Positions 9,501-17,964 of a stretch of DNA of 64,000 nucleotides are shown here, piece after piece; the stretch's first letter is position 1, and every line of letters starts with the position of its first letter. The notes under the pieces are model-generated. The model saw only the letters and a list, made by a program, of their open reading frames with translations. It was not told the DNA's origin and made no database searches. The DNA comes from Neoroseomonas marina (lineage in GTDB: Bacteria; Pseudomonadota; Alphaproteobacteria; Acetobacterales; Acetobacteraceae): assembly GCF_012927745.1 (NCBI RefSeq), contig NZ_JABBKX010000003.1:558001-622000 (forward strand), written 5' to 3'. The position numbers and the translations under genes were made by a program.

Positions 9501-12500
9501 CTCGCCGAGGAGCCCTGGGCGCTCGCCGCCCGCGCACGCATCGCCGCCCTGCCGCGCCTGCCCGTCGCGCCGGACGCCCCGCCGGCCGAGGCACGCGAGA
9601 TGCGCGGCGCCGAGGTGATCGCCCTCGCCGCGCGCGCGGGCCTCGATTACGGCCCGGCCTTCCGCCCGGTCGAGCGCGTCACGACCGACGCCGCCGGCCG
9701 CCACGCCCGCGTCAGCCTCCGCCTGCCCGAGGCCGCGCCCGGCGCGGCGGGCTTCCTGCTGCATCCCGTGCTGCTCGACGGCGCGCTGCAGGGCCTCGTC
9801 GCGCTTCTGGCGGGTGCCGCCGACGCGGCCTCGCTGGTGCCGGTGCGGATCGGGCGGCTGGCGGTGCTGCGCGGCGCCGCGCTGCCGGCCATCGCGGAGA
9901 TCTGCCTGACACGGCGGGGGGAACGCGTGCTCGCCGCCGACCTGACACTGCGCGATGCGACAGGGACGGTCGTCGCGGTGTGCAGCGACGTCTGGCTGCA
10001 GGTGGTGCGCCTGCCTGGCCGCACGGCGCCGGAGGACCTCGTCTTCCGCCTCGACCCGCTGCCCGCCCCGCCGCTGCCGCCCGCGGCGGCGCCCGTGGCG
10101 GCCGAGGCCGCGCTCGATGCCGCCCGCGCCGCCGATGCCGCCGCCGATGCGGCCGAGGCGGCGCTGCTGCTCGAAGGCTTCGCCGCCGCGGCGACCGTCG
10201 CGGCGCTGCCCGTCGCGCCGCCGGTCGCCACGTCCTATCGCCGCGCGCTGTGGCAGTCGCTGGGCGAGACCGGCCTCGCCGAGGAAACCCCCGCCGGCTG
10301 GCGCCTGGCCGAGGACCAGGCGCTGCCGGCGGCGAGCGAGATCTGGCGCTCGGTGCTCGCGGAGAATCCGGACCTCGCGCTCGACATGGCCTGGCTGGCC
10401 CGCGCGGCGGAGACGCTGCCGGTCGCGCTCACCGGGGAGCCGGTCGCGGCGCCGCCGCCGCCACTCGACTCCGGTGCCTTCACACGGCTCGCCGCGGTCG
10501 TCGCGGCCGCGCTCGCCGCCGTCGCGGATCGCTGGCCGACGGGGCGGCTGCTGCGCGTGACGGAATTCGGCGCCGGCGGGCCGCTGACGCGCGCGGCCGT
10601 CGCGGCGCTCGCCGGACGCGGCCTGCGCGTCGCCTATCGCGCGGCAGGCGAGGCGCGGGCCGGCGCGACGCCCCCCGCCGCAGAGGGCATCGACTTCGCC
10701 TGGACCGGCAGCGGGCCCCTGGAGCCGTCCGACGTTGTGATCGGCCTCGCCCCGGCGGTGCGCGGCCGGGCGGGGACGGATCTTGCCGCGGCACTCCGCG
10801 CCGCCGCCGCGCCCGGCGCGCTGCTGCTGCTCGCGGAACCCGCGCCCGGACGGCTGTGGGATTTCGCCTGCGGCCAGGACCCCGCCTGGTGGACCGGCGG
10901 CGAGGGCGCGCTACCCGACGCGGCCAGCTGGCGCCACGCGCTGTCCGACGCCGGTTTCGAGGACCCGGAGGCCCTGCCGCTCGCCGCCGCGCCCTGGCCG
11001 GCGTTGCTGCTCGCCGCCCGCGCGCCCTCGGTCGTCATTGCCGCTCCGGGCAAGCCGCGCCGCGTCGCGATCTTCGCAGCCGCAGGCGCGGCGCGGCTCG
11101 CGGCCGCGCTCGACGCCGCGCTGCGCGCCGAGGGCCATGCCGTGACGCAGTCCCCGCTCGACGCCACACCGGCGCCGCGCGCGATCCAGGGCGCGCAGGT
11201 GGTGGCGCTGGCCGGCGATGACCCGTTGCCCGCGACGCTCGCCGCCGCGACGCGCCTCGCGGAAGCCGCCAACGGTGCGGCAAGCGGCATCGTCCTCGTC
11301 GGCGCTGGCGTCGACAGCGCGGCGCTGGCCGGTCTTGGCCGCGTGCTGGCGAACGAGCTGCCGGACCTCGCGCCGCGGCGGATCACGCTCGATCCCGCGC
11401 TGCCGCCGGAACCTGCGGCGCGGCGGCTCGCCGCCGAACTTGCGGGCGACGCGCCCGAAGTCGTGGTCGCCCCCGATGCGCGCCTGCTGCCGCGCCTCAC
11501 CCCCGGCCTGCCGGCGCCCGCGCGCACCGGGGCGCGGCGCCTCGCGATCGGCCAGCCGGGCCAGATCGGCAGCTTGGCCTGGGCTCCGGAACCCGCCCTG
11601 CCCGCGCCCGGCCCCGGCGAGGTCCGCCTGCGCGTCGCCGCCACCGGGTTGAATTTCCGCGACCTGATGTGGGCGCAGGGCCTGCTGCCCGAGGAAGTGC
11701 TGATGGACGGCTTCGCCGGCCCGACCCTCGGCATGGAATGCGCCGGCGTCGTCGAGGTCGGCGGGCCCGGCGTCGCGCTCCGTCCCGGCGATGCGGTGTT
11801 CGGCTTCGCGCCCTCGGCCTTCTCCACCCATGCGCTGACCCGCGCCGAGGCCCTCGCCCCGCTGCCCGAGGGCCTGCCCCCCGAGGCCGCGGCGACCATC
11901 CCCGTCGCCTTCATCACCGCCTGCTACGCGCTCGAGACGCTGGCGCGCATCCGCCCCGGCGAGCGCGTGCTGATCCATGGCGGGGCGGGCGGCGTCGGGC
12001 TCGCGGCGCTGCAGGTCGCGCGCGCGGCCGGGGCGCGCGTCGCGGCGACCGCCGGCAGCACGGAAAAGCGCGCCTTCCTGCGCATGGCGGGCGCCGAGCT
12101 CGTGCTCGACAGCCGCGATGCCGGCTTCGCCGACGCGCTGCGCGCGGCCTGGCCGGATGGTGTCGATGTGGTGATGAACTCGCTCGCCGGGGAGGCGATG
12201 GAGCGCAGCCTTGGGCTGCTCGCGCCCTTCGGGCGCTTCATCGAACTCGGCAAGCGCGACTTCGTGGAGAACCGCCGCGCCGCGCTGCGCCCGCTGCGGC
12301 GCAACGTCTCCTACTTCGCCGTCGACGCCGATGCATTGCCACGCGCGAAGCCGGACCTCGCCCAGGCGCTGCTTGCCGACATCGCGGCGCGGCTCGCCGA
12401 GGGCGCGCTGCTGCCCCTGCCCCATGCCGTATTCGACGCCGACGCGGCCGAGGCCGCCTTCCGCACGCTGCAGGCCTCGGCGCATATCGGGAAGCTCGTG

Positions 12501-13682
12501 ATCCGCCCGCCCGTCCGGACCGGCACGGCGCCCGCGCCCTGGGCGCCCGCTCCGGGGGGCACCTACCTCGTCATCGGCGGCACCCAGGGCTTCGGGCTGG
12601 AATGCGCGAAATGGCTCGCAGCGAACGGAGCGGCGCATCTCGCGCTGGTCTCACGCCGCGGCGGCGAGACGCCTGGGGCAGATGCCGCGCTACGCACGCT
12701 CGCCGCCCTCGGCGCCCGGACGCGCATCGAGGCCTGCGATGCGACGGACCGCGTGGCACTCGCCGCGCTGCTCGCGCGACTGAGGCGCGAGGGCCCGCCG
12801 ATCCGGGGCGTCGTCCACGCCGCCGCCGCCTTCGCCGACGGCGCGGCCGCCGGCATGGATGCCGCGCGCTTCGCCCGCGTGCTCGCGCCCAAGGTGACGG
12901 CCGCGCGGCACCTCGACGCCCTGACGCGCGAGGACCCGCTGCACCTCTTCCTGCTCTTCTCCTCGGCCACCACCGCCTTCGGCAATCCGGGCCAGGCCAA
13001 CTACGTCGCGGCGAATGCGGCGCTCGAGGCCATCGCGCGGCAGCGCCAGGAGTCGGGCCTGCCCGCGCTTGCCGTCGGCTGGGGGCCGATCGCCGATGCC
13101 GGCGTGCTGGCCCGCGACGCGGCGACGGCCGAGACCCTGGAACGCCGCACCGGCGTCGCGCCCATGCCGGCGCAGGAGGCGCTCGCCACCCTGCCCGCGA
13201 TCCTCGCCGCCCGCATCCCGGTCGCGCATGTCGCGCGCATCGGCTGGGGCGCGCTCGCTTCCGCCCTGCCCGTCCTGGCCGAACCCGCCTACGCCGCGAT
13301 CCGCACGGCGCGGGAGGCGGCCCCCGGTGGCGCCGACCTGCGCGAGGAACTCCGCGCCCTGCCGCCCGAGCAGGCCCGCGCGCGTCTGGTGGCGCTGGCG
13401 CAGGAGGAGATCGCCCGCATCCTCCGCCTCCCTGCCGAGGCCTTCGGCGCCGATGCGCCCGTCGCGGGGCTCGGCCTCGATTCGCTCGGCGGGCTCGAAC
13501 TGCGCATGGCGCTGGAACGGCGGCTCGGCGTGCAGGTGCCGCTTGCCGCGGTGACGGAGGACCTCACCATCGCCGTGCTTGCCAACCGCATCGCCGGTGT
13601 GGTGCTTGAGGACCGGACGGAGCACGCGGTGCAGTCGCTGATGGATGCCTACGAGCCCGCCGCGACCGACGCGGCGCCATGA
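6534..13682 (+). CDS. Single-module highly reducing type I polyketide/fatty-acid synthase (RkpA-like)
   Basis: A 2382-residue synthase. Order seen: ketosynthase (~10-430; Cys184 in DTACSSS, His in EAHGTGT, His in KTNIGH), acyltransferase (~530-830; Ser621 in GHSVGE; YAFH specificity motif between malonyl HAFH and methylmalonyl YASH types), dehydratase (~890-1170; His about 920, Asp about 1081), a degenerate methyltransferase-like region (~1330-1490), enoylreductase (~1680-1990; GGAGGVGLAA), ketoreductase (~2006-2255; Tyr2157 in QANYVAANA) and acyl carrier protein (Ser2317 in GLDSLG). There is no thioesterase, so the chain must be removed in trans. The next gene, an oxoamine synthase, overlaps its stop by ATGA and is the obvious off-loader. 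The set resembles RkpA of the Sinorhizobium meliloti rkp-1 capsule region. The likely product is a saturated or branched acyl chain for a capsule lipid. Confidence 0.9.
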   Translation: MRAARRARPRQPSPGIAILGAACRLPGAPDLEAFWSLLAEGRDAVTSVPADRFDQARWFHPRPSEPGRSYTFAAGTIGDATGFDAAAFGVSMREAAEMDPQQRVLLEVAAEALEDAGIPAERLAGRNVAVFIGGSSTDFAELRLGDPSAADRFLMTGNALSILANRIGNVFDLRGPAQTIDTACSSSLVALHLAIRALEDDPELEAAVVGGVNMLLSPYSFIGFSRAGMLSPTGRCRAFDAAADGYVRAEGAGVVVLKRLPDAIAAGDAVRAVLLGSGVNAAGRTIGLSLPNRMAQAALMDRVVARAGITPDRFLAFEAHGTGTRVGDPAETWAIGTTIAQRRAAPLPIGSVKTNIGHLESASGMAGLLKAMLMLEKGALVPSLHFAEPNPEIDFAGLNLTVATRHAALPAAPDAVVGVNAFGFGGTNATVLLGRAPAVAATPAGKPSGAPPLVLSARSEAALGLLATQWRDRLEGCDAADAAALARGVARHRDLGPHRLVLRGADGDALAAAIASDRGERGQAVRGATAFAFSGNGAQYAGMAKGALAASPTFRRAVKEADAALAPLLGWSPLVLLRRGVTAEALAGTDIAQPLLFAVQVGVVGALAAQGIRPGLVLGHSVGEVAAAWCAGLLPLDEAARLIVARSRHQHATRGTGRMAAIGCGPEAAAPLLDAAGPGVEIAAVNGPSSITVAGPADAVARLCAAAEAARVSAIPLDLDYAFHAAAMDPVRNGLLADLATLAPRRGTIPMVSSVTGDVLAADDAGAAYWWRNLREPVRFRDATRAAAEAGARLFLEIGPHPVLQSYLRESLREDSAEAAILPTLTRRDPAGDPFPAIADRAVARGADPRDGRAFAGPARRDLPRTPFARRPAWFPRTTESARLTDPERDHPLLGLRSGGDAGRWTAFLDTETDPWLADHRLMNEAVLPAAAMAEMALAAAAALHPDAPALEVTELAIQRPLAFEPGRVREVRSTADAEGGFLLESRRRLAEEPWALAARARIAALPRLPVAPDAPPAEAREMRGAEVIALAARAGLDYGPAFRPVERVTTDAAGRHARVSLRLPEAAPGAAGFLLHPVLLDGALQGLVALLAGAADAASLVPVRIGRLAVLRGAALPAIAEICLTRRGERVLAADLTLRDATGTVVAVCSDVWLQVVRLPGRTAPEDLVFRLDPLPAPPLPPAAAPVAAEAALDAARAADAAADAAEAALLLEGFAAAATVAALPVAPPVATSYRRALWQSLGETGLAEETPAGWRLAEDQALPAASEIWRSVLAENPDLALDMAWLARAAETLPVALTGEPVAAPPPPLDSGAFTRLAAVVAAALAAVADRWPTGRLLRVTEFGAGGPLTRAAVAALAGRGLRVAYRAAGEARAGATPPAAEGIDFAWTGSGPLEPSDVVIGLAPAVRGRAGTDLAAALRAAAAPGALLLLAEPAPGRLWDFACGQDPAWWTGGEGALPDAASWRHALSDAGFEDPEALPLAAAPWPALLLAARAPSVVIAAPGKPRRVAIFAAAGAARLAAALDAALRAEGHAVTQSPLDATPAPRAIQGAQVVALAGDDPLPATLAAATRLAEAANGAASGIVLVGAGVDSAALAGLGRVLANELPDLAPRRITLDPALPPEPAARRLAAELAGDAPEVVVAPDARLLPRLTPGLPAPARTGARRLAIGQPGQIGSLAWAPEPALPAPGPGEVRLRVAATGLNFRDLMWAQGLLPEEVLMDGFAGPTLGMECAGVVEVGGPGVALRPGDAVFGFAPSAFSTHALTRAEALAPLPEGLPPEAAATIPVAFITACYALETLARIRPGERVLIHGGAGGVGLAALQVARAAGARVAATAGSTEKRAFLRMAGAELVLDSRDAGFADALRAAWPDGVDVVMNSLAGEAMERSLGLLAPFGRFIELGKRDFVENRRAALRPLRRNVSYFAVDADALPRAKPDLAQALLADIAARLAEGALLPLPHAVFDADAAEAAFRTLQASAHIGKLVIRPPVRTGTAPAPWAPAPGGTYLVIGGTQGFGLECAKWLAANGAAHLALVSRRGGETPGADAALRTLAALGARTRIEACDATDRVALAALLARLRREGPPIRGVVHAAAAFADGAAAGMDAARFARVLAPKVTAARHLDALTREDPLHLFLLFSSATTAFGNPGQANYVAANAALEAIARQRQESGLPALAVGWGPIADAGVLARDAATAETLERRTGVAPMPAQEALATLPAILAARIPVAHVARIGWGALASALPVLAEPAYAAIRTAREAAPGGADLREELRALPPEQARARLVALAQEEIARILRLPAEAFGADAPVAGLGLDSLGGLELRMALERRLGVQVPLAAVTEDLTIAVLANRIAGVVLEDRTEHAVQSLMDAYEPAATDAAP

Positions 13683-14992
13683 GCCAGGGCTTCGGCCTGT
13701 CGGCCACGGCGCGGCTCGCGCTGCTGCAGCGCCTGTCCAAGCGCCGAGAGGAGAAGGGCCCCGCCCCGGGTGCGGCGCGCGCCTTCCGCGAACTGCCCGG
13801 CCAGCGCGACATGGAGATGATCCGCGAGGCCGCCGGCGCCCTCGGCCTCGAGAACCCCTTCTTCCGCCCACATGAGGGTATCGCCGGCGCGACGACGCGC
13901 ATCGGCAACCGGGAGGTCGTGAACTACGGCTCCTACAACTACCTCGGCCTGAACGGGGATCCTCGCGTCATCGCGGCGGCCAAGGCGGCGATGGACCGGC
14001 ACGGCGTCTCGGCCTCGGCCTCCCGCATGGTGTCGGGCGAACGGCCCGTGCATGGGGAACTGGAAGCCGCCATCGCGGCGCATTACGGGGTCGAGGCGGC
14101 GATCGCCTTCGTCTCGGGCCATGCGACGAACGTGACCGTGCTTGGCCACCTGATGGGCCCGCGCGACCTGATCGTGCATGACGCCGCCATCCACAATTCC
14201 TGCGCCGAGGGCGCGCGGCTGTCCGGCGCGCGGCGCATCGCCTTCGCCCACAACGACTGGCGCGCGGCGGAACGGGAACTCGCCGCCGCCCGGCGCGGCG
14301 CGCGCCGCGCGCTGATCGTCATCGAGGGCCACTACTCGATGGATGGCGACATCCCCGACCTGCCGCGCTTCGTGGACCTCGCGCGCAAGCACGACGCATG
14401 GCTCATGGTCGATGAGGCACATGGCCTCGGCGTGGTGGGCGCGACCGGCCAGGGCATCCACGAGCATTGGGGCGTCGCCGCGCAGGATGTCGACATCTGG
14501 ATGGGCACCCTGTCCAAGACGCTGTCGGGCTGCGGCGGCTACATCGCCGGCAATGCGGACCTGATCGCCTGGCTGAAGCATTCCGCGCCCGGCTTCGTCT
14601 ATTCGGTCGGCATGGCGCCGGCGCTCGCCGCGGCATCGCTGGAATCGCTGCGCATCCTGCACGCCGAGCCCGAGCGCGTCGCGCGGCTGCAGGCCAACGC
14701 CGCACTGTTCCTGCGACTCGCGAAGGCGGCCGGGCTCGATACCGGCACCTCGGCGGGCCTTGCCATCGTACCGGTCATCGTCGGATCCTCGGTCGGCGCT
14801 GCGCGGCTGTCCCAGGCGCTGTTCGATGGCGGGATCAACGTGCAGCCCATCCTGTTCCCGGCCGTCCCGGAGTCCTCGGCGCGGCTGCGCTTCTTCCTCT
14901 CCTCCGAGCACGACGACGCGCAGATCCGCGCCACCGTCGCCGCGGTCGCCGCGGCGATCGGCGGCGCGCGGCCCGCGGAACTCGCCACCTGA
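13679..14992 (+). CDS. PLP-dependent alpha-oxoamine synthase (RkpG/AONS-like)
   Basis: A 437-residue fold-type I PLP enzyme of the AONS/serine palmitoyltransferase/ALA synthase group. These condense an acyl thioester with an amino acid and release CO2 to give an alpha-aminoketone. Seen: VNYGSYNYLGL near 82-92, VDEAHGLG near 243-250, and the PLP lysine Lys280 in TLSKTLSGCGG. An N-terminal extension of about 60 residues precedes the conserved fold. The ATG overlaps the PKS stop (ATGA), indicating translational coupling, so the acyl donor is probably the PKS acyl carrier protein rather than CoA. Equivalent position to RkpG in rhizobia. Biotin synthesis (BioF) is unlikely because no bio genes are near. 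Confidence 0.87.
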   Translation: MSQGFGLSATARLALLQRLSKRREEKGPAPGAARAFRELPGQRDMEMIREAAGALGLENPFFRPHEGIAGATTRIGNREVVNYGSYNYLGLNGDPRVIAAAKAAMDRHGVSASASRMVSGERPVHGELEAAIAAHYGVEAAIAFVSGHATNVTVLGHLMGPRDLIVHDAAIHNSCAEGARLSGARRIAFAHNDWRAAERELAAARRGARRALIVIEGHYSMDGDIPDLPRFVDLARKHDAWLMVDEAHGLGVVGATGQGIHEHWGVAAQDVDIWMGTLSKTLSGCGGYIAGNADLIAWLKHSAPGFVYSVGMAPALAAASLESLRILHAEPERVARLQANAALFLRLAKAAGLDTGTSAGLAIVPVIVGSSVGAARLSQALFDGGINVQPILFPAVPESSARLRFFLSSEHDDAQIRATVAAVAAAIGGARPAELAT

Positions 14993-15002
14993 CCCCCGCG
15001 CC

Positions 15003-15794
15003 ATGCCGCTCCGCGTCGCGCTCCTGACGCTCGAAAGCACGGCCAGCGCCGAGGCGGCGGCGCGCGTCCTGCGCGAGACGCGGCACGAGGTCGTGTTCCT
15101 CGGCGTCTCGAGCCCGCTGTCGCGCGCGCGTGCCCGGCGGATCATCGGACGCTGCGGGCCGCGCATCATTCCCTGGCTGCTCGCCGAATTCGTCGCCCCG
15201 CGCCTGATGCGACCGCGCGGCACCGGCCCGCTCGCCGCCGCCGCGCGGGCCCGCGGCGTCACGCCGACGCCGATCGTCGACATCAACGGCGCCTTCGCCC
15301 AGGCGGCGATCGAGGCCACGCGCCCCGACGTCATCGCCATCTGCCATTTCGACCAGATCCTCGTACCCGAGGTCCTGGCACTCGCGCCCCGCGGCGGGGT
15401 GAACCTGCATCCCTCCCTGCTGCCGCTGCATCGCGGCCCGATGCCCTGCTTCTGGGCAGCAGCCGAGGGGGGCGGGGATTTCGGCGTCAGCGTGCATCGG
15501 CTGGCCCCGCGGATCGACGCCGGCCCGGTGATCGCCCAGCGGCGCGTGCCGGTGCCGGCGGAGGCGACGGTCTCGACCGCGGCGCGCCTGCTGCACCAGG
15601 CCGGCGCAGAGCTGCTGCTGCAGGCGCTGGACGACATCGCCACGGGCCGCGACCGCGGCCGGGACAGCCCGCCGCTGCCCTACCAGTCCTTCCCCGACGG
15701 CGCGGCGATCGCGGCGGCGCGGCGCAAGGGCGTGCGGCTGGCGGGCTTCGCGGACTGGCGCGCCGGGCGGGCGCTGGGCGGCGTGGCCGTCTAG
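15003..15794 (+). CDS. Formyltransferase-family protein (Fmt/ArnA-type catalytic domain)
   Basis: A 263-residue protein with the formyl_trans_N fold. The three catalytic residues of 10-formyltetrahydrofolate-dependent formyltransferases are present: Asn134 and His136 in VNLHPSLLPLHRG, and Asp172 in RIDAGPV. It lacks an obvious tRNA-binding C-terminal domain of Fmt, so a small-molecule or sugar amine is the likely acceptor. It follows the oxoamine synthase by 10 bases and ends tail to tail with the sulfatase-fold gene, the two stop codons sharing CTAG. In context it may N-formylate the aminoketone-derived lipid or an aminosugar of the capsule; this is inference. Confidence 0.85.
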   Translation: MPLRVALLTLESTASAEAAARVLRETRHEVVFLGVSSPLSRARARRIIGRCGPRIIPWLLAEFVAPRLMRPRGTGPLAAAARARGVTPTPIVDINGAFAQAAIEATRPDVIAICHFDQILVPEVLALAPRGGVNLHPSLLPLHRGPMPCFWAAAEGGGDFGVSVHRLAPRIDAGPVIAQRRVPVPAEATVSTAARLLHQAGAELLLQALDDIATGRDRGRDSPPLPYQSFPDGAAIAAARRKGVRLAGFADWRAGRALGGVAV

Positions 15795-17188
15795 CCGAGC
15801 AGCACGGCATCGCGCACCGCGCGATGGAGCCCGGCGGCGTCGCGGTCGCGCCGCGTGCCCCCCCCCCCGCGATCGCTGCGCCAGACCAGGTAGTCCGTGT
15901 CGGTGCCGCCCCGTGCGACCGGCAGCGCCGGGCGGTGGTCGCCGAAGGCCGCGACCACCACGGGCCGCGACGATTTTCGCGCCGCCGTGGCGATGGCACC
16001 CAGCATCGCATCCGTCGCGACCATCCGGTCCGCCCAGGCCGCCGCCGGGTCGGGTCCCGTCCAGGGCCCGTGCGCGGCGACACTGATCGCATAGAGGAAG
16101 GCCGGCCCTTCCGCCGCCGCCAGGTCGGACACGATACGCACGCCAAGCGCCGCATCCGTCACCAGCCCATGCGCGCGCGGCGCGCCGGCGAAGGCGGGCT
16201 CCGCCTCGAAGCGCTGGAAGCCAAGGGCCGGCAGCACCTTGTCCCGGCCGAAGAAGCGCGCATCGAAGGGATGCAGGCAGGTCGTCGCATAGCCCGCCCC
16301 GCGCAACAGCCAGGCGAGCGATCCGACGGGCGCCCGCGCGAAGCGGAAATACGGATTCAGCCGATCCAGCCCCAGCGCCGCATCGTCCAGCCCCGTCAGC
16401 ACGACGAACTCCGTGCGCATGGTGTTTGCGCCGAAGCCCGGCACCGCAAGCAGCCCGCGCGACAGCGCCTGAGCGCCGAGTGCATCCCAGTTCGGCAGCG
16501 CGCGCGGCAGGCCGAAGCGGCGCGGATCGCAGAAGGATTCCAGTTGCAGCAGCACGAGATGCGGCGCGACCGCCGGCGCGCTCGCCGCAGCGGCCGGATG
16601 CGCCGCCCGCCGCACCGGCCGTTCCACCGCCGCGATCCGCGCATGGATCGCGAAGGTGGCGAGCGGCCCGAAGCGCGCCGCATCCTCGGCCGGTCGGCGC
16701 GACGGCGTAGCGCCGCGCAGCAGCCACAGCGGCCGCAGCACCAGCAATGCAAGGCCCGCCGTCAGCGCCAGCAGCCCCGCCCGCGCCGCGGCATCAAGCG
16801 CGATCGGCGGTTCCAGTGCGACCACCGTGACGAAGGCCGCCACCCCCAGCCCGATCCCGCCCAGCAGCAACGCCGGCGGCACGAAGGGCAGGTAGAAGCG
16901 CGGATGCGCCGCCACCTGCCAGAGCAGCCCGCCATCGGTGAAGGCGAGCGGCTCGCGCAGCGTCGCCCGCTTCGCCTGGTCCGCGATGGCGAGGAAGATG
17001 CACACGCCCGCGGTGAGCCCGCCCGCCAGCACCGGTCGCGCCGTCACCGCCAGCAGCGCACAGAACATCGCAACGAGCGGCGCCGCATCCAGCAGCATCC
17101 AGGGCGAGGGGCGCAGGCCGCGCCGCAGCCACACCCAGAAGGGCAGCGGCAGCGCCGCGCCGATCAGGATGTGCGCGGCGGTGTTCAC
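15791..17188 (-). CDS. LTA-synthase/sulfatase-fold membrane protein (RkpI-like)
   Basis: A 465-residue protein with several N-terminal membrane helices (within residues 1-150) and a C-terminal alkaline-phosphatase-superfamily domain. Seen: LLQLESFCD (metal-binding Glu), GANTMRTEFVVLTG (nucleophile Thr of the LTA synthase type) and FGDHRPALP near the end. Relatives transfer phosphoglycerol or phosphoethanolamine from phospholipids to glycans outside the inner membrane. The GTG start at 17188 overlaps the SDR stop (GTGA). A run of 11 C at 15858-15868 encodes Gly codons about 22 residues from the C-terminus and could slip. It is the last gene of the leftward kpsC operon and probably decorates the capsule or its lipid. 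Confidence 0.8.
   Translation of the reverse strand: MNTAAHILIGAALPLPFWVWLRRGLRPSPWMLLDAAPLVAMFCALLAVTARPVLAGGLTAGVCIFLAIADQAKRATLREPLAFTDGGLLWQVAAHPRFYLPFVPPALLLGGIGLGVAAFVTVVALEPPIALDAAARAGLLALTAGLALLVLRPLWLLRGATPSRRPAEDAARFGPLATFAIHARIAAVERPVRRAAHPAAAASAPAVAPHLVLLQLESFCDPRRFGLPRALPNWDALGAQALSRGLLAVPGFGANTMRTEFVVLTGLDDAALGLDRLNPYFRFARAPVGSLAWLLRGAGYATTCLHPFDARFFGRDKVLPALGFQRFEAEPAFAGAPRAHGLVTDAALGVRIVSDLAAAEGPAFLYAISVAAHGPWTGPDPAAAWADRMVATDAMLGAIATAARKSSRPVVVAAFGDHRPALPVARGGTDTDYLVWRSDRGGGGTRRDRDAAGLHRAVRDAVLLG
15858..15868. repeat. Homopolymeric C11 (G11 on the coding strand) tract
   Basis: Eleven consecutive C lie within the 3' end of the sulfatase-fold gene. Slippage by one base would change only about the last 20 residues. 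It could be a slipped-strand site or a sequencing-length uncertainty. Confidence 0.7.
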
Positions 17189-17964
17189 GCCTCGGGCGCG
17201 ATGCGGAAGCGCATCCGCCGCACCGCCCAGTCCGACAGCCCCGCCGGCAGCGCATCCACCACGCGCAGCAGCGCGGCGAGCGCCAGCGGGAAGGCGCAGC
17301 GCCGCGCGCCGCGCAGGATGGCCCGATGCGTGATGTCCGCCGCGCGGTCGAGGCCCATGGCCAGCGGCCGCGGCCCCTTCCACCGCGCGCCCATCGCGCT
17401 GTCGAAGAAGCCCGGCAGCACCACCGTCACGCCGACGCCGCGCGGGGCGAGGGCGGCGCGCAGCCCCTCGCCATAGGCGCGCAGCCCGGCCTTCGATGCG
17501 GCGTAACCCGGCGCATCTGGCAGCCCGCGATAGGCCGCGACCGAGGCGACGACCACGATCCGTCCCACGCCCCGCGCGCGAAACTCGGGCAGAAGTGGCT
17601 CGATGAGGTGCATCGCGCCGATCAGGTTCACTGCAACCTGGGCGGTCGCGCCCTCGGCCCCTTCCCAGGCGCCGTCCGGTGCGACGCCGCGGGAGATGCC
17701 GGCATTCGCGACTACGCAGTCGATGGGCGACGCCGCGTCCCAGGCCAGCACTTGCGCGCCGAGTGCGGCGCCGTCGCGCACGTCGATCGCCGCGGTCTCG
17801 ACGATGGCGCCGCGCGCGACGCAGCGCGCGGCCGTCGCCGCCAGCCCTTCGGCGCCGCGCGCGACGAGGCGCAGCGTCACGCCGGGCGCGGCGAAGCGTT
17901 CGGCCAGCGCAGCGCCCAGCCCGCGCGAGGCGCCTGAGATCAGCACGCAGCGCGGTGCACTCAT
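17185..17964 (-). CDS. Short-chain dehydrogenase/reductase (RkpH-like)
   Basis: A 259-residue classical SDR. Nucleotide-binding GASRGLG lies at residues 11-17, NAG at 87-89, catalytic Ser141, Tyr154 and Lys158 (YAASK). The start ATG overlaps the kpsS stop by ATGA and its stop overlaps the next GTG start, so it is translated within a coupled cluster. In the rhizobial rkp-1 set the equivalent RkpH accompanies RkpA and RkpG. By analogy with 3-ketosphinganine reductase, it could reduce the ketone left by the oxoamine synthase. That substrate is inferred, not shown. Confidence 0.87.
   Translation of the reverse strand: MSAPRCVLISGASRGLGAALAERFAAPGVTLRLVARGAEGLAATAARCVARGAIVETAAIDVRDGAALGAQVLAWDAASPIDCVVANAGISRGVAPDGAWEGAEGATAQVAVNLIGAMHLIEPLLPEFRARGVGRIVVVASVAAYRGLPDAPGYAASKAGLRAYGEGLRAALAPRGVGVTVVLPGFFDSAMGARWKGPRPLAMGLDRAADITHRAILRGARRCAFPLALAALLRVVDALPAGLSDWAVRRMRFRIAPEA

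Noticed and set aside
8843-11221. A 792-codon plus-strand frame inside the PKS gene
   Set aside because: It is Arg-rich with no domain; the PKS frame carries all catalytic motifs.
6534-13682. A secreted polyketide natural-product or PUFA synthase cluster
   Set aside because: There is a single module and a single ACP, no thioesterase, no PUFA-type tandem ACPs, and the flanking genes are capsule genes.
13679-14992. BioF of biotin synthesis
   Set aside because: No bio genes are nearby, and the gene is coupled to a PKS inside a capsule locus with an extended N-terminus.
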